Source: Hydrogenophaga sp. (GTDB lineage: Bacteria; Pseudomonadota; Gammaproteobacteria; Burkholderiales; Burkholderiaceae_C). Taken from it: a stretch of 55,674 nt of DNA. The DNA lies in contig JAGXSV010000080.1 in NCBI GenBank assembly GCA_018333605.1, positions 1 to 55,674 on the forward strand, written 5' to 3'. Both the position numbers and the translations under genes were made by a program. Below, piece after piece: positions 1 to 8,586 of the stretch. Below the pieces are notes generated by a model that did no database searches, had not been told where the DNA came from, and worked only from the letters and a program-made list of their open reading frames with translations. Positions within the stretch are counted from its first letter, which is position 1; each line of letters begins with the position of its first letter.

Positions 1-402
1 TACCTGATGTACGGCTTCCCCACGCAGACGCTGCAGGACACGGTGGACGCGCTCGAATACGTGCGCCAGCTGTTTGAAGCCGGCTGCATCCAGAGCGGCT
101 TCTTCCACCGCTTCAGCTGCACCGTGCACTCGCCCGTGGGCATGGACCCGGCGGCATATGGCATTGAGCTGATACCCCTGCCGCCCGTGAGCTTCGCGAA
201 GAACGACATCGGTTTTATCGACCCCACCGGCACCGACCACGACGCACTCGGCCAGGGCCTGCGCAAGGCAATCTACAACTACATGCACGGCCTGTGCGTG
301 GAAGACGACGTGCGCCGCTGGTTCGAGCACCTGCCGCAGCCCGTGCCACGATCTACGGTGAAGCGTGGGAAGATTGGCAGGGCGCTGTCTCAGCGGGGCT
401 GA
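1..402 (+). CDS. C-terminal end of a radical SAM protein (5' end outside window)
   Basis: The frame is open from the first base, so the start lies upstream. The 134 visible residues begin YLMYGFPTQTLQDTVDALEY and continue with GFFHRFSCTVHSPVG, which resembles the end of the TIM barrel and the C-terminal part of B12-binding-domain radical SAM enzymes. The catalytic CxxxCxxC motif and any cobalamin domain would be upstream and cannot be seen. The last ~18 residues are Arg/Lys-rich (RSTVKRGKIGRALSQRG), and the following DNA is scar-like, so the natural C-terminus may have been replaced. Family call is from general resemblance; substrate unknown. Confidence 0.65.
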   Translation, partial: YLMYGFPTQTLQDTVDALEYVRQLFEAGCIQSGFFHRFSCTVHSPVGMDPAAYGIELIPLPPVSFAKNDIGFIDPTGTDHDALGQGLRKAIYNYMHGLCVEDDVRRWFEHLPQPVPRSTVKRGKIGRALSQRG

Positions 403-1078
403 CACCCGAGACGCCGGGCTCACAGAGCCCATGCAAAGCATCCGCATCAAATCGTGCGAATGCCCCTGGGTTCTGAGCAGTTTTCCATACCGCCAGACCG
501 GCACCCAGACGCATGAAACGGTGCAGCCCAGGGCACCGCCGGTCCGGCTTTGCCGAACGGCCAGTGCCGCCACTCAAGACTGCACCGGCAAGACGAATGG
601 GCTGCTGTCGCGCAGCCGGCCCTTGTTGCGGCGAACATCAAACTGTGCCACGGCTGGACACTCAGAGCCGGCTGTGCTCGTCGACAAACGACGCCGCAGA
701 TTCGTGCACCACGTTCCATTCGCCGGAACTGACCGCAGCAAGTCGCTGCCGCTCCGCTGTTGGCTGCGCCTGGCGATTAGCCCGCATTTTTCACTTCACG
801 CGCATAGCCAACAGCCTGCGCCATGGGGTGCAGCGGCGCAGATGTGGGCAAGGGAGGCCGCGATGGGCACCGCAGCGAGGGCGCTGATCGCTCGCATGCG
901 CCATGCGGTCGCACCAACCCCGCCCCCGGCTTGGGTTGCGGGCCATTTTTCTGTCATCGCGCCGGCCAGGCGCTGCTTGCCGTTCAGGGGGTAGCACCGC
1001 TGGCTCAGGGCGTGCGCGAAGGCCTGTGCGCTGGCCCAGTTGAAGGCCAGGCACAAGCGAATGCGCCGCGCCGCTGAG
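403..1078. other. Stretch with no convincing gene
   Basis: About 680 bases between the radical SAM end and the transposase fragment. Several short open frames occur on both strands (for example minus-strand frames around 447-719 and 796-1056), but none shows a family motif, a ribosome binding site or an expected C-terminus. Given the transposase and LysR remnants beside it, it is most likely decayed accessory DNA. Confidence 0.5.
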
Positions 1079-1372
1079 ATTGGTGGCGATGAAGCGCGGG
1101 TTGCACCCCGAGCTTGCGCCAGATGCGTTGCACGGTAGACAACGAGACCTCGCCCATCTCAGCTGCACGCTTGCGACGGCTCCAGTTCGTGGAGCCGTCC
1201 CCGGGCTTGGCTCGGATGTCAACCCGGCGCTCGCAGTCGGCCCCAAGCAGCACGTCCGCCGCGCCCGCCGCGCCAGCGCCGCGCTGCCACTGCGCTTGCG
1301 GATCACCGCCTCCAATTGGCCGCGCTCGTCGGCTGTCAATAGCCTTCTGTACGTACCCTCCACTATGGGCAT
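1079..1372 (-). mobile_element. IS630-type transposase fragment, N-terminal, frameshifted
   Basis: Reading minus from 1372, one frame gives LLTADERGQLEAVIRKRS and GSAALARRAR, typical of the helix-turn-helix start of IS630-family transposases. Near 1250 the sense moves to another frame with VLLGADCERRVDIRAK, then DGSTNWS and STVQRIWRKLGVQP, the second HTH region. The family normally has about 20-30 residues between the RAK and DGST segments, so there is an internal deletion as well as the frameshift. The DDE catalytic domain is absent; similarity stops around 1079. No terminal inverted repeats could be identified. It abuts the LysR pseudogene near 1375-1390, suggesting the insertion or a later deletion removed that gene's 5' end. 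Confidence 0.7.
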
Positions 1373-1389
1373 AAACAGCCAACCTCAGA

Positions 1390-2238
1390 GTCAGTGGACT
1401 GGCATTTTCCAGCGCACCACACGCCGCATCAGCCCCACTGCAGAGTGGTAAAACGCTGTGCGAGCGCGCCAGCGCTTTGCTGCTCGCTTCCGAATCGGTG
1501 GAAGCCGAACTGCGCGAACGTCACCAAGAGCCTGCTGGCCCAATATGACGCGCCGCCACCTTTGGCTGTGGCCGGCTCTGGCCTGGTCCGGTGCTGGCCA
1601 ACTTCAAGGCCCGGCACCTGATGGTCGACATTCAGCTGCAGCTGACCGAGCAACTGCCCACCTTAGTGGTGGACAGCTTCGATGGTGCTATCTGCTTGTG
1701 GAACGCGCCCGACCAGCGGGCAGCGGAGTGGGGATCGCGCAGGCTCGCCAGCCATCTGCACATGCTGGTGGCGGCACCCGCCCATCTGCAAGCCCGGGGC
1801 ACACCGCGCACGCTTCAAGGCCTGGCCACACACGCGTGCCTGGTGGTGCGGAAAACAGCGGGGGCCTCCGCACAGCGTTTTGACCACTGGCGCCTGCAGC
1901 GCGCGGGCGAGGTCGGGGTGCAGCGCGTCCCGGTGCTGGGTTCGCTTTGCAGCAACTCGGGCGAAATGGTGCGCGACTGGTGTTTGAGCGGCCACGGCAT
2001 CATGTTGTGCCGCTGGTGGGGCATCGCGGCGCAGCTTGCCAGCGGTGCGCTGGTGCGCGTGCTGCCAGACCACGCCATGCCCGACGCCGACGTCCACGGA
2101 CTGGCGCCCTGCCGCGCTCAGGTTCCCCGGCGCATCCAGCGCCTGGTGGACTTTCGGGCAACGCACCTGTGCATTGAGCCGTGGAAGCTCAGGCAGGCTT
2201 TGTCGGCCGCACCACCAGGCTCACCCCGAAAGCGGTAA
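1390..2238 (+). pseudogene. LysR-family transcriptional regulator, decayed remnant
   Basis: The C-terminal effector-binding domain is clear: DIQLQLTEQLPTLV, DGAICLWNAPDQRAAEW and SNSGEMVRDWCLSGHGIML are typical LysR sequence. Going upstream the same protein continues in frame 1 as ERASALLLASESVEAELRER until a TGA at 1546-1548, and before about 1438 it moves to another frame (GIFQRTTRRISPTAE). The DNA-binding winged-helix domain (first ~60 residues) is missing, replaced by the transposase fragment side. The 3' end overlaps the convergent exporter gene by 50 bases and the tail after IEPWK is not family-like, so the 3' end is eroded too. At least one frameshift, one nonsense codon and a 5' deletion: not functional. 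Confidence 0.85.
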
Positions 2239-3106
2239 GCGCAATGCCTGCCACGGTAACGGCAGTAATGGGTTCGTCAAACAGGCCCCAGGCGATCAGC
2301 GCAGTGCATGGTGGCACCAGATACATGAGGCTGGTGACCGACGCAGCCGCACCGCGCTGAATTAGCATGTAGAGCAACGAGCTGCCTCCCAACGTCAACC
2401 CAAGCACCGACCACGCCATGGCGCCGGTCAGTTGCCAGTTCAATCCGGCCGAAGCGTCCATCCAGCGCATCGCCTCAAGTTCCAGCAAGGCCAGTGGCAG
2501 CGTGACCAGCAGCGCCGCCAGCAACTGCACGGCATTGGCGGTGCGCACGTCGCAGGTGGTCACAAAACGCTTTTGGTACAAGGTGCCCACGGTGATGGCA
2601 AACAGGGCCATGACCGCGAATGAGAGGTTGACCCAGGTGGCCTGGTCACCCGGACCACCTGCACCAAACTTGCGCGACACCACCAAAACCAACCCGGCAA
2701 AACCCAGCAGCAGGCCCAGCCACTGGCGCCGCGACACGTTAGAACCGGTACCCGACAGCCAGATGGCGGTGAGCACGGGCTGGATGCCCACGATGAGCGC
2801 TGAAAGCCCCGAGCCCATACCGGCCTTGACCGCCGCCCAGACACCACCCAGGTAACCAGCGTGCATGAGCACACCGGTCACGGCCAGGTGCATCCACTGG
2901 GCGCGGCTGGTGGGCCACTTCACGCCCGACAACCATATCCAGGGCAAGAAACACAGGATAGACAGCGCGTAGCGCACCGCCAGAAACTTCATGGGTGGCG
3001 CATGCGGCATGCCGTAACGGGCGACGATGAAACCGGTGCTCCAGATCAGCACGAACACCCAGGGCATGGCGCGCAGCCAGGCGTTTTCTTTGGGGGGAAC
3101 GGTCAT
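2189..3106 (-). CDS. EamA/DMT-family inner-membrane exporter
   Basis: 305 residues with about ten hydrophobic segments in two repeated halves (roughly 12-145 and 157-300), the layout of the drug/metabolite transporter superfamily (EamA domains). It starts with a short polar N-terminus and then WVFVLIWSTGFIVARYGMP, a typical first helix with the conserved W-S-x-G-F pattern. Members export amino acids, metabolites or drugs by proton exchange; nothing here tells the substrate. A LysR regulator remnant converges on it; such regulators often sit beside EamA genes, but here the orientation is tail to tail. pgsA lies 40 bases upstream on the same strand, so the two may be cotranscribed. Confidence 0.85.
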   Translation of the reverse strand: MTVPPKENAWLRAMPWVFVLIWSTGFIVARYGMPHAPPMKFLAVRYALSILCFLPWIWLSGVKWPTSRAQWMHLAVTGVLMHAGYLGGVWAAVKAGMGSGLSALIVGIQPVLTAIWLSGTGSNVSRRQWLGLLLGFAGLVLVVSRKFGAGGPGDQATWVNLSFAVMALFAITVGTLYQKRFVTTCDVRTANAVQLLAALLVTLPLALLELEAMRWMDASAGLNWQLTGAMAWSVLGLTLGGSSLLYMLIQRGAAASVTSLMYLVPPCTALIAWGLFDEPITAVTVAGIALTAFGVSLVVRPTKPA

Positions 3107-3146
3107 GGTTGGAGCGGTGAAGCGCAGGCGACCTGAAGGCGACGCA

Positions 3147-3716
3147 TCATCGAGAGCGGGCGCGGATCTCGGGCAGGGCTTTTTGCAGGTAGTACACCAT
3201 GGACCAGACGGTCAGCACGGCCGAAATCCAGATCAGCCAGGTGCCCCACACTTGGGTATCGATGCTGCCCAGCAGGTGGCCATCGAACAGCAAAAAGGGA
3301 ATTGCTGTCATCTGCACGGCGGTCTTGAGCTTGCCCACCATGTGCACGGCCACGCTCTTGGTCGCACCAATGATGGCCATCCATTCGCGCAGCGACGAAA
3401 TGACGATCTCGCGGCCAATGATGATGAGCGCCACAAACACGTCGGCGCGGTCCAGGTCCACCAACACCAGCACGCTGGCACACACCAGAAACTTGTCGGC
3501 CACCGGGTCCAGAAAAGCACCAAAGGCCGAAGTCTGGTTGAGCTTGCGGGCCAGGTAACCGTCGGCCCAGTCGGTGGCGGCAAACACCACGAACAGCACC
3601 GTGGCGATCAGGTTTTGCTGCGCGGTACTCACCCCTTCCAGGTAGAACACCCCGACGATGAGCGGTATGGCGACAATGCGCGCCCAGGTCAGCAGGGTGG
3701 GAAGATTGAAAAACAT
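3147..3716 (-). CDS. pgsA: CDP-diacylglycerol--glycerol-3-phosphate 3-phosphatidyltransferase
   Basis: 189 residues. Makes phosphatidylglycerophosphate from CDP-diacylglycerol and glycerol-3-phosphate, the committed step to phosphatidylglycerol and cardiolipin, in the inner membrane. The CDP-alcohol phosphotransferase signature DG(x2)AR(x8)G(x3)D(x3)D is complete: D52 G53, A56 R57, G66, D70, D74. Four to six hydrophobic segments follow. The start at 3716 (MFFNLPTLLTWARI) is chosen because this is the family's usual N-terminus; the frame is open 26 codons further, but those residues are hydrophilic and unlike the family. uvrC lies upstream on the same strand. Confidence 0.95.
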   Translation of the reverse strand: MFFNLPTLLTWARIVAIPLIVGVFYLEGVSTAQQNLIATVLFVVFAATDWADGYLARKLNQTSAFGAFLDPVADKFLVCASVLVLVDLDRADVFVALIIIGREIVISSLREWMAIIGATKSVAVHMVGKLKTAVQMTAIPFLLFDGHLLGSIDTQVWGTWLIWISAVLTVWSMVYYLQKALPEIRARSR

Positions 3717-3856
3717 GGCGTGATTATGGATGAGCTTTGAACCTGGAAACGGCAGTTGACCAGCGCTCATGCCGCTGGAGGTGCCCATGATCATCGACGA
3801 TGTGGACCACGGCGAGGCTCACCGTGTGGGTGACCGCGCAAGCCGGTGGCTCGCGG

Positions 3857-5959
3857 TCAGTGCAGCGCCCGGTAAATGGTGTCGGCCAGCTCGTTGGAAA
3901 TGCCTTCCACGGTGCACAGGTCTTCCACGCTGGCCGAGGCCACGCCGCGCACGCCGCCAAAACGCTGCAGCAGGCGGGCGCGTTTCTTGGGGCCCACGCC
4001 GGGAATGTCTTCGAGCTTGCTGCCGCCGGTGCGCACCTTCGCGCGCTGGGCGCGCATCCCGGTGATGGCAAAACGGTGCGCCTCGTCACGAATCTGCGCC
4101 ACCAGCATGAGCGCGGCAGAGTCAAAACCCAGGTACACCTTATCGCGGCCGTCGGCAAACACCAATTCTTCCAGACCCACCTTGCGGCCCTCGCCTTTTT
4201 CCACACCCACGATCAGCGACAGGTCCAGCCCCAGCAGCTGGAACACCTCGCGCGCCACGCTCACCTGTCCTTTGCCACCATCGATCAGCACCAGATCGGG
4301 CATGCGCGGGCCGATCGGCAGGCCGGTCTGGGCATCGGGCGGCGCTGCGGTTTCGTCCACCTCGGCCACACCGTCGGTCTGCGCCGGCGCATGGGCTGCC
4401 CCTTCTGCTGCGGCCGCCCCTTCGCGCAAAGCCTCGGCGATCTTGCCGTAGCGACGCAGCAGCACCTGGCGCATGGCTGCGTAGTCGTCGCCACCGGTGA
4501 TGCCTTCAATCTTGTAGCGCCGGTACTGGCTGTTCTGCATCTTGTGGTCTTCAAACACCACGCAAGACGCCTGGGTGGACTCGCCCGCCGTGTGCGAAAT
4601 GTCAAAACACTCGATGCGCAGCGCGCCCAGATCGTCGTCGGGCAAACCCAGGGCCTCGGCCAGCGCCCGGGTGCGGGCCTGCTGCGAGCCCTCTTCGGCC
4701 AGCAAGCGCGCCAGCGCGATGTCGGCGTTGGTTTGCGCCATGTCGAGCCAGATGCGGCGGTGCTCGCGCGGCTGGTGCACCGCGTTGATCTTGGCGCCGG
4801 TTTGTTCGGTCAATGCGTCCAGCAGTGGCTTGCCCACCGGGTGGCTGGTCACCAAAATGTGCGGCGTTGCCGTGCCCAGGTAGTGCTGGGCAATGAAGGC
4901 TTCCAGCACCTGCACCGCCACGTGCTCGGCCGGGGCGGTTGCCGTATCACGGGCCGGCACATCTTCCGACATCAGACGCTCAATCTGCGTAGCGTCTTCC
5001 ACATGGGTCGGGAAATAAGGGCGGTCGCCCAGGTGGCGGCCACCGCGGATCATGGCGAGGTTCACGCACGCGCGCCCGCCCTGCACCTTGACCGCGAGCA
5101 CATCAACGTCTTTGTCCGACACATTGTCCACCGCCTGCTGGTGCAGCACGCGCGACAAGGCCGCCATCTGGTTGCGTATCTCGGCGGCCTGCTCAAACTC
5201 AAGCTTTTCGGCGTGCGCCATCATGCGCTGCTCCAGCGCGTCCAGCACAGCCTGGGTTTCGCCGCGCAAAAAACGCTCGGCGTCGCTCACATCGCGCCCA
5301 TAGGCGTCCATGTCGATCAGGTCCACACACGGGCCGGTGCAGCGCTTGATCTGATACAGCAAACAGGGCCGTGTGCGGTTGGCAAACACCGTGTCTTCGC
5401 AGGTGCGCAGGCGAAACACCTTTTGCAGCAGCGTGATGGACTCTTTCACCGCCCAGGCACTGGGGTACGGCCCGAAATAGCTGTGGCGCTTGTCCACCAC
5501 GCCGCGGTAATAGGCCATGCGCGGGAACGCCAGCGAGGGCACCGGCAACCGCCCGGCGGTGCGAAAAGTTTCGCGCGTGCCGGTGATCTTCAAATACGGG
5601 TAGCTCTTGTCGTCGCGAAACAGGATGTTGAACTTCGGCGCCAGCGTCTTGATGAGATTGTTTTCCAGCAGCAGCGCCTCGGCCTCGGAACGCACCACCG
5701 TGGTTTCCATGCGCACGATCTTGCCCACCATGTGGCCGATGCGGGTGCCGTCGTGGTTTTTCTGAAAGTAGCTGCTGACGCGCTTTTTCAGGTTGCGCGC
5801 CTTGCCCACATAGAGCAGCTGGCCCTGGGCGTCGAAATAGCGGTAAACGCCGGGCAAGCCGGGCAAGGCCGCCACTTCGGACAGCAGTGCGGCGCTGTGG
5901 GGCGACGGGGCGTGACCCGGGGCCGCGTCGGGCGCGGCGGGCGTGTGGTCTTCGGTCAT
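3857..5959 (-). CDS. uvrC: Excinuclease ABC subunit C
   Basis: 700 residues. Makes both incisions around DNA lesions in nucleotide excision repair, with UvrA and UvrB. Order: GIY-YIG nuclease near residues 33-115 (GVYRYF at 37, LLYVGKA at 48), a UVR UvrB-binding segment ([14 protein letters not shown]), the RNase H-like second nuclease ([11 protein letters not shown]) and tandem helix-hairpin-helix ([19 protein letters not shown]). It is about 90 residues longer than the E. coli protein, partly through an Ala/Glu/Pro-rich insert before [13 protein letters not shown]. Start 5959 ([10 protein letters not shown]) leaves a 7-base gap to the doc gene; an ATG at 6010 would overlap it and adds residues unlike the family. 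Confidence 0.97.
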   Translation of the reverse strand: MTEDHTPAAPDAAPGHAPSPHSAALLSEVAALPGLPGVYRYFDAQGQLLYVGKARNLKKRVSSYFQKNHDGTRIGHMVGKIVRMETTVVRSEAEALLLENNLIKTLAPKFNILFRDDKSYPYLKITGTRETFRTAGRLPVPSLAFPRMAYYRGVVDKRHSYFGPYPSAWAVKESITLLQKVFRLRTCEDTVFANRTRPCLLYQIKRCTGPCVDLIDMDAYGRDVSDAERFLRGETQAVLDALEQRMMAHAEKLEFEQAAEIRNQMAALSRVLHQQAVDNVSDKDVDVLAVKVQGGRACVNLAMIRGGRHLGDRPYFPTHVEDATQIERLMSEDVPARDTATAPAEHVAVQVLEAFIAQHYLGTATPHILVTSHPVGKPLLDALTEQTGAKINAVHQPREHRRIWLDMAQTNADIALARLLAEEGSQQARTRALAEALGLPDDDLGALRIECFDISHTAGESTQASCVVFEDHKMQNSQYRRYKIEGITGGDDYAAMRQVLLRRYGKIAEALREGAAAAEGAAHAPAQTDGVAEVDETAAPPDAQTGLPIGPRMPDLVLIDGGKGQVSVAREVFQLLGLDLSLIVGVEKGEGRKVGLEELVFADGRDKVYLGFDSAALMLVAQIRDEAHRFAITGMRAQRAKVRTGGSKLEDIPGVGPKKRARLLQRFGGVRGVASASVEDLCTVEGISNELADTIYRALH

Positions 5960-5966
5960 GCGGGGT

Positions 5967-6362
5967 TCAGGTTGGGCGCGGCTGCAAGCGTTCGCGCAGC
6001 CATTGGGCAAAGGCGTCTTCAGACAGGTCGCCGGCGGCCAGGGCGAGCATGGTCAACGCGGCCTCGGCCTGCCTGGTAACCAGGCGCTGCCCGTTAAGCG
6101 CCACAAACAAACCGGTGGCCAAAAACGCCGCACGTTTGTTGCCGTCCACGAAGGCGTGGTTGCGAACCAGGCCGAACCCGAAAGCTGCAGCCAGCGCGGC
6201 CAAGTCCGGGTCGCCACAAGCCAGCAACTGGTGTGGCCGGGCCAGCGCCGACTCCAGCAGCCCCGGGTCCCGCAAGCCCGGACGGCCACCGTGCTCGGCC
6301 AGGCTTTCGTCGTGCAGCAGCTCCAGCGCCCTGCGGCTGATAAAACGCCAGCGCCCGATCAT
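5967..6362 (-). CDS. doc: Doc-type toxin (Fic fold, death-on-curing family)
   Basis: 131 residues, the usual Doc length. Doc proteins phosphorylate elongation factor Tu and halt translation. The active-site motif HxFx(D)GNK(R) is intact at residues 69-77 (HAFVDGNKR), with the expected N-terminal part ([16 protein letters not shown]). Its ATG overlaps the stop of the upstream antitoxin gene as ATGA, so the two are translationally coupled. Doc is classically paired with a Phd antitoxin; here the partner is AbrB/MazE-like. It ends 7 bases before uvrC on the same strand, so read-through into uvrC is possible. No defect is visible. Confidence 0.9.
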   Translation of the reverse strand: MIGRWRFISRRALELLHDESLAEHGGRPGLRDPGLLESALARPHQLLACGDPDLAALAAAFGFGLVRNHAFVDGNKRAAFLATGLFVALNGQRLVTRQAEAALTMLALAAGDLSEDAFAQWLRERLQPRPT

Positions 6363-6583
6363 TTGGCCAGCTGGTGAAAGGTGTCGCGGTAGTCGTGCAT
6401 GAACTCACGCCCCAACGCCAGCTCTTCGTCGAGCGAAGGGTTGTACGGCGACAGGTTGACCCCATGAGCCGCTTCGGTCACAAACACCGTGTCGCCCTTC
6501 TCCAGCTTGAGCCGCGCCAGCAATTCCTTGGGCAAGATCAGGCCCACGGAGTTGCCGATCTGGGTGAGTTTGAGTGTGGTCAT
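6359..6583 (-). CDS. AbrB/MazE-type antitoxin of the Doc module
   Basis: 74 residues. The first ~45 form a SpoVT/AbrB swapped-hairpin DNA-binding domain (TLKLTQIGNSVGLILPKEL, then LKLEKGDTVFVTE); the last ~28 (NPSLDEELALGREFMHDYRD) are the acidic segment expected to bind and neutralise the toxin. The start at 6583 is fixed by MTTLKLTQIGNS, the domain's usual beginning; the longer open frame reaches into earP on the other strand and is not credible. It lies first in the pair, as antitoxins usually do, and would be expected to repress its own promoter. Confidence 0.88.
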   Translation of the reverse strand: MTTLKLTQIGNSVGLILPKELLARLKLEKGDTVFVTEAAHGVNLSPYNPSLDEELALGREFMHDYRDTFHQLAK

Positions 6584-6614
6584 GGTGGCGTTCCGGTGCG
6601 TTGTAACGGTTGTT

Positions 6615-6643
6615 ATATTACCGGTAGCCACCCTGCCCCGCAA
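6615..6643 (-). promoter_or_regulatory. Probable promoter of the antitoxin-toxin pair
   Basis: On the minus strand TTGCGG (6638-6643), a 17-base spacer and TAATAT (6615-6620), followed 32 bases later by the antitoxin ATG. The element is AT-rich against a GC-rich background and lies in the 64-base gap to the divergent earP start, so the antitoxin could also affect earP. Only the spacing and partial match to the sigma-70 consensus support it. Confidence 0.5.
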
Positions 6644-6647
6644 CGCC

Positions 6648-7772
6648 ATGCCCGCACCCACCGCCCCGCACCTTGCGCCCGCCCTCGTCTGGGACGTGTT
6701 TTGCCACGTCGTGGACAACCTCGGTGACATTGGCGTGTGCTGGCGCCTGTGTGCCGACCTGGCCGCGCGCGGGCAGACCGTTCGGTTGTGGATCGACGAG
6801 CCCGACGCCCTGCGCTGGATGGCGCCCGGTGCACTGGAAGGCCGCATCAACAGCGTGCGGGTGCTGCACTGGACCGAGCCGCTGGCGCCCGACCTGCTGG
6901 CCGCTTTGCCGACCGCAGATGTCTGGGTGGAAACCTTCGGCTGCCGCCCGCCGCCCGAAGCCCAGGCGCACCGGGCCGCCGCCATCGCTGGCGGCGGCTT
7001 GGCGCCGGTGTGGATCAACCTCGAATACCTGAGTGCCGAGGCCTATGTGGAGCGCTCGCACCGCCTGCCGTCCATGGTCTCCAGCGGGCCGCTGCGCGGC
7101 GTGAGCCAGTGGTTTTTTTACCCTGGCTTCACCGCCGCCACCGGCGGACTGCTGCGCGAGACCGATCTGGCAGCACGGCAAACCGCTTTCAACGCTGCCC
7201 CGTGGCTGGCGGACCTGGGGCTGGCACCTGGCACGCAACGCCGCGCCAGCCTGTTCTGCTACGAGCCGGCCGCCCTGCCCGCGCTGCTTCAACAAGCAGG
7301 ACAAGACACCGCCAGCGACTGGCTGGTAACCACCGGGCGCGCCGCCGAGGCCGTGAGCGCGGCACAGGCACAAAGCTTGGACACGGGACGCGTGGCCCTG
7401 CAGCGCCTGCCTCGCCTGACCCAGCGCGACTACGACCACCTGCTGTGGGCCTGCGACCTGAATTTCGTGCGTGGCGAAGACTCGCTGGTGCGAGCGCTGT
7501 GGGCAGGCCAGCCCTTCGTGTGGCATATCTACCCGCAGCACGACGACGCCCACCACGCCAAACTAGGCGCCTTTCTCGACTGGCTGCAAGCGCCCGATTC
7601 GCTGCGCGCCTTGCACCGCCTCTGGAACGGCATCACCCCGGCGCAGCGCGTATGGCCCGGCTGGGACGTGGTGGACAGCTGGCGCCCTTGCGTGATGGCT
7701 GCGCGTGAACGCCTGCTGTCTCAACCAGACCTCACCAGCCAGCTGCTCGAATTCGTGGCCGAAAAGCGATAA
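6648..7772 (+). CDS. earP: EF-P arginine rhamnosyltransferase
   Basis: 374 residues. EarP transfers rhamnose from dTDP-rhamnose to Arg32 of elongation factor P so that EF-P can rescue ribosomes stalled at polyproline. Family motifs are intact: [11 protein letters not shown] near the N-terminus with the two conserved aspartates D23 and D27, and [20 protein letters not shown] with R275 and E277 in the nucleotide-sugar site. The start at 6648 ([20 protein letters not shown]) is chosen because upstream residues lie opposite the antitoxin gene. efp follows 149 bases downstream, the typical pairing. Confidence 0.95.
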   Translation: MPAPTAPHLAPALVWDVFCHVVDNLGDIGVCWRLCADLAARGQTVRLWIDEPDALRWMAPGALEGRINSVRVLHWTEPLAPDLLAALPTADVWVETFGCRPPPEAQAHRAAAIAGGGLAPVWINLEYLSAEAYVERSHRLPSMVSSGPLRGVSQWFFYPGFTAATGGLLRETDLAARQTAFNAAPWLADLGLAPGTQRRASLFCYEPAALPALLQQAGQDTASDWLVTTGRAAEAVSAAQAQSLDTGRVALQRLPRLTQRDYDHLLWACDLNFVRGEDSLVRALWAGQPFVWHIYPQHDDAHHAKLGAFLDWLQAPDSLRALHRLWNGITPAQRVWPGWDVVDSWRPCVMAARERLLSQPDLTSQLLEFVAEKR

Positions 7773-7921
7773 AATTCAAGGCTTTGCAGAAAACTGGAGC
7801 GCCAGACCCCGGCGCCCGATTTCTGACAGCCATCTGCTTAGCCGCACAGATCGCCCCTATCAGCACAGTTCCCGGGTGTGTGCCCACGCAAGGAACGCGC
7901 GGCCCAACTGTTGGAAACCTT

Positions 7922-8476
7922 ATGAAAATCGCTCAAGAACTCCGCGCCGGCAACGTCATCATGCACGGCAAGGACCCGATGATCGTCCTGAAAACCGAAT
8001 ACGCCCGTGGCGGCCGTGGTGCGGCCACCGTGCGCCTGAAGCTCAAGGCCTTGCTGAACAATATGGCCACCGAAGTGGTGTGCCGCGCCGACGACAAGAT
8101 GGACCAGATCATTTTGGACAAGAAGGAGTGCACCTACTCCTACTTCGCGGATCCCATGTATGTGTGCATGGACGCCGACTACAACCAGTACGAAGTTGAA
8201 GCCGAAAACATGGGCGATGCGCTGAACTACCTGGAAGACGGCATGACCGTGGAAGTGGTGTTTTACGACGGCAAGGCCATCTCGGTTGAACTGCCCACCA
8301 GCGTCGAGCGCGTGGTCACCTGGACCGAACCCGCCGTCAAGGGCGACACGTCCGGCAAGGTGCTCAAGCCCGCCAAGATCGCCACGGGTTTTGAAGTGGC
8401 CGTCCCCCTGTTCGTGGCGCAAGACGACAAAATCGAGATCGACACCCGCACCGGCGAATACCGCAAGCGCGTCTGA
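7922..8476 (+). CDS. efp: Translation elongation factor P
   Basis: 184 residues, standard length. EF-P binds between the P and E sites and promotes peptide bond formation at consecutive prolines. The modification loop reads [13 protein letters not shown] with Arg at position 32, where E. coli-type proteins carry lysine; this is the EarP-dependent, rhamnosylated branch and agrees with earP just upstream. Three beta-barrel domains are all present to the normal end ([12 protein letters not shown]). The ATG at 7922 begins the typical [13 protein letters not shown]; the open frame upstream is not family-like. A terminator follows. Confidence 0.97.
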   Translation: MKIAQELRAGNVIMHGKDPMIVLKTEYARGGRGAATVRLKLKALLNNMATEVVCRADDKMDQIILDKKECTYSYFADPMYVCMDADYNQYEVEAENMGDALNYLEDGMTVEVVFYDGKAISVELPTSVERVVTWTEPAVKGDTSGKVLKPAKIATGFEVAVPLFVAQDDKIEIDTRTGEYRKRV

Positions 8477-8507
8477 TCCCATTGCGGTTTTCTACGATCC
8501 GTTAAAG

Positions 8508-8529
8508 AGGCTCCCTTGGGAGCCTTTTT
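8508..8529 (+). terminator. Intrinsic terminator of efp
   Basis: Perfect stem AGGCTCCC / GGGAGCCT around a two-base TT loop region (8508-8525), followed by a T run to 8529, 31 bases after the efp stop. Confidence 0.9.
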
Positions 8530-8586
8530 GCATTTTTTTGACCACAGTCTCACCAGGCTTCCCCACCTGAACCCCCAAGGACTCCC

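Noticed and set aside
3800-6079. 759-residue plus-strand ORF opposite uvrC
   Set aside because: Antisense to an intact, well-conserved gene; composition is that of a third-position shadow.
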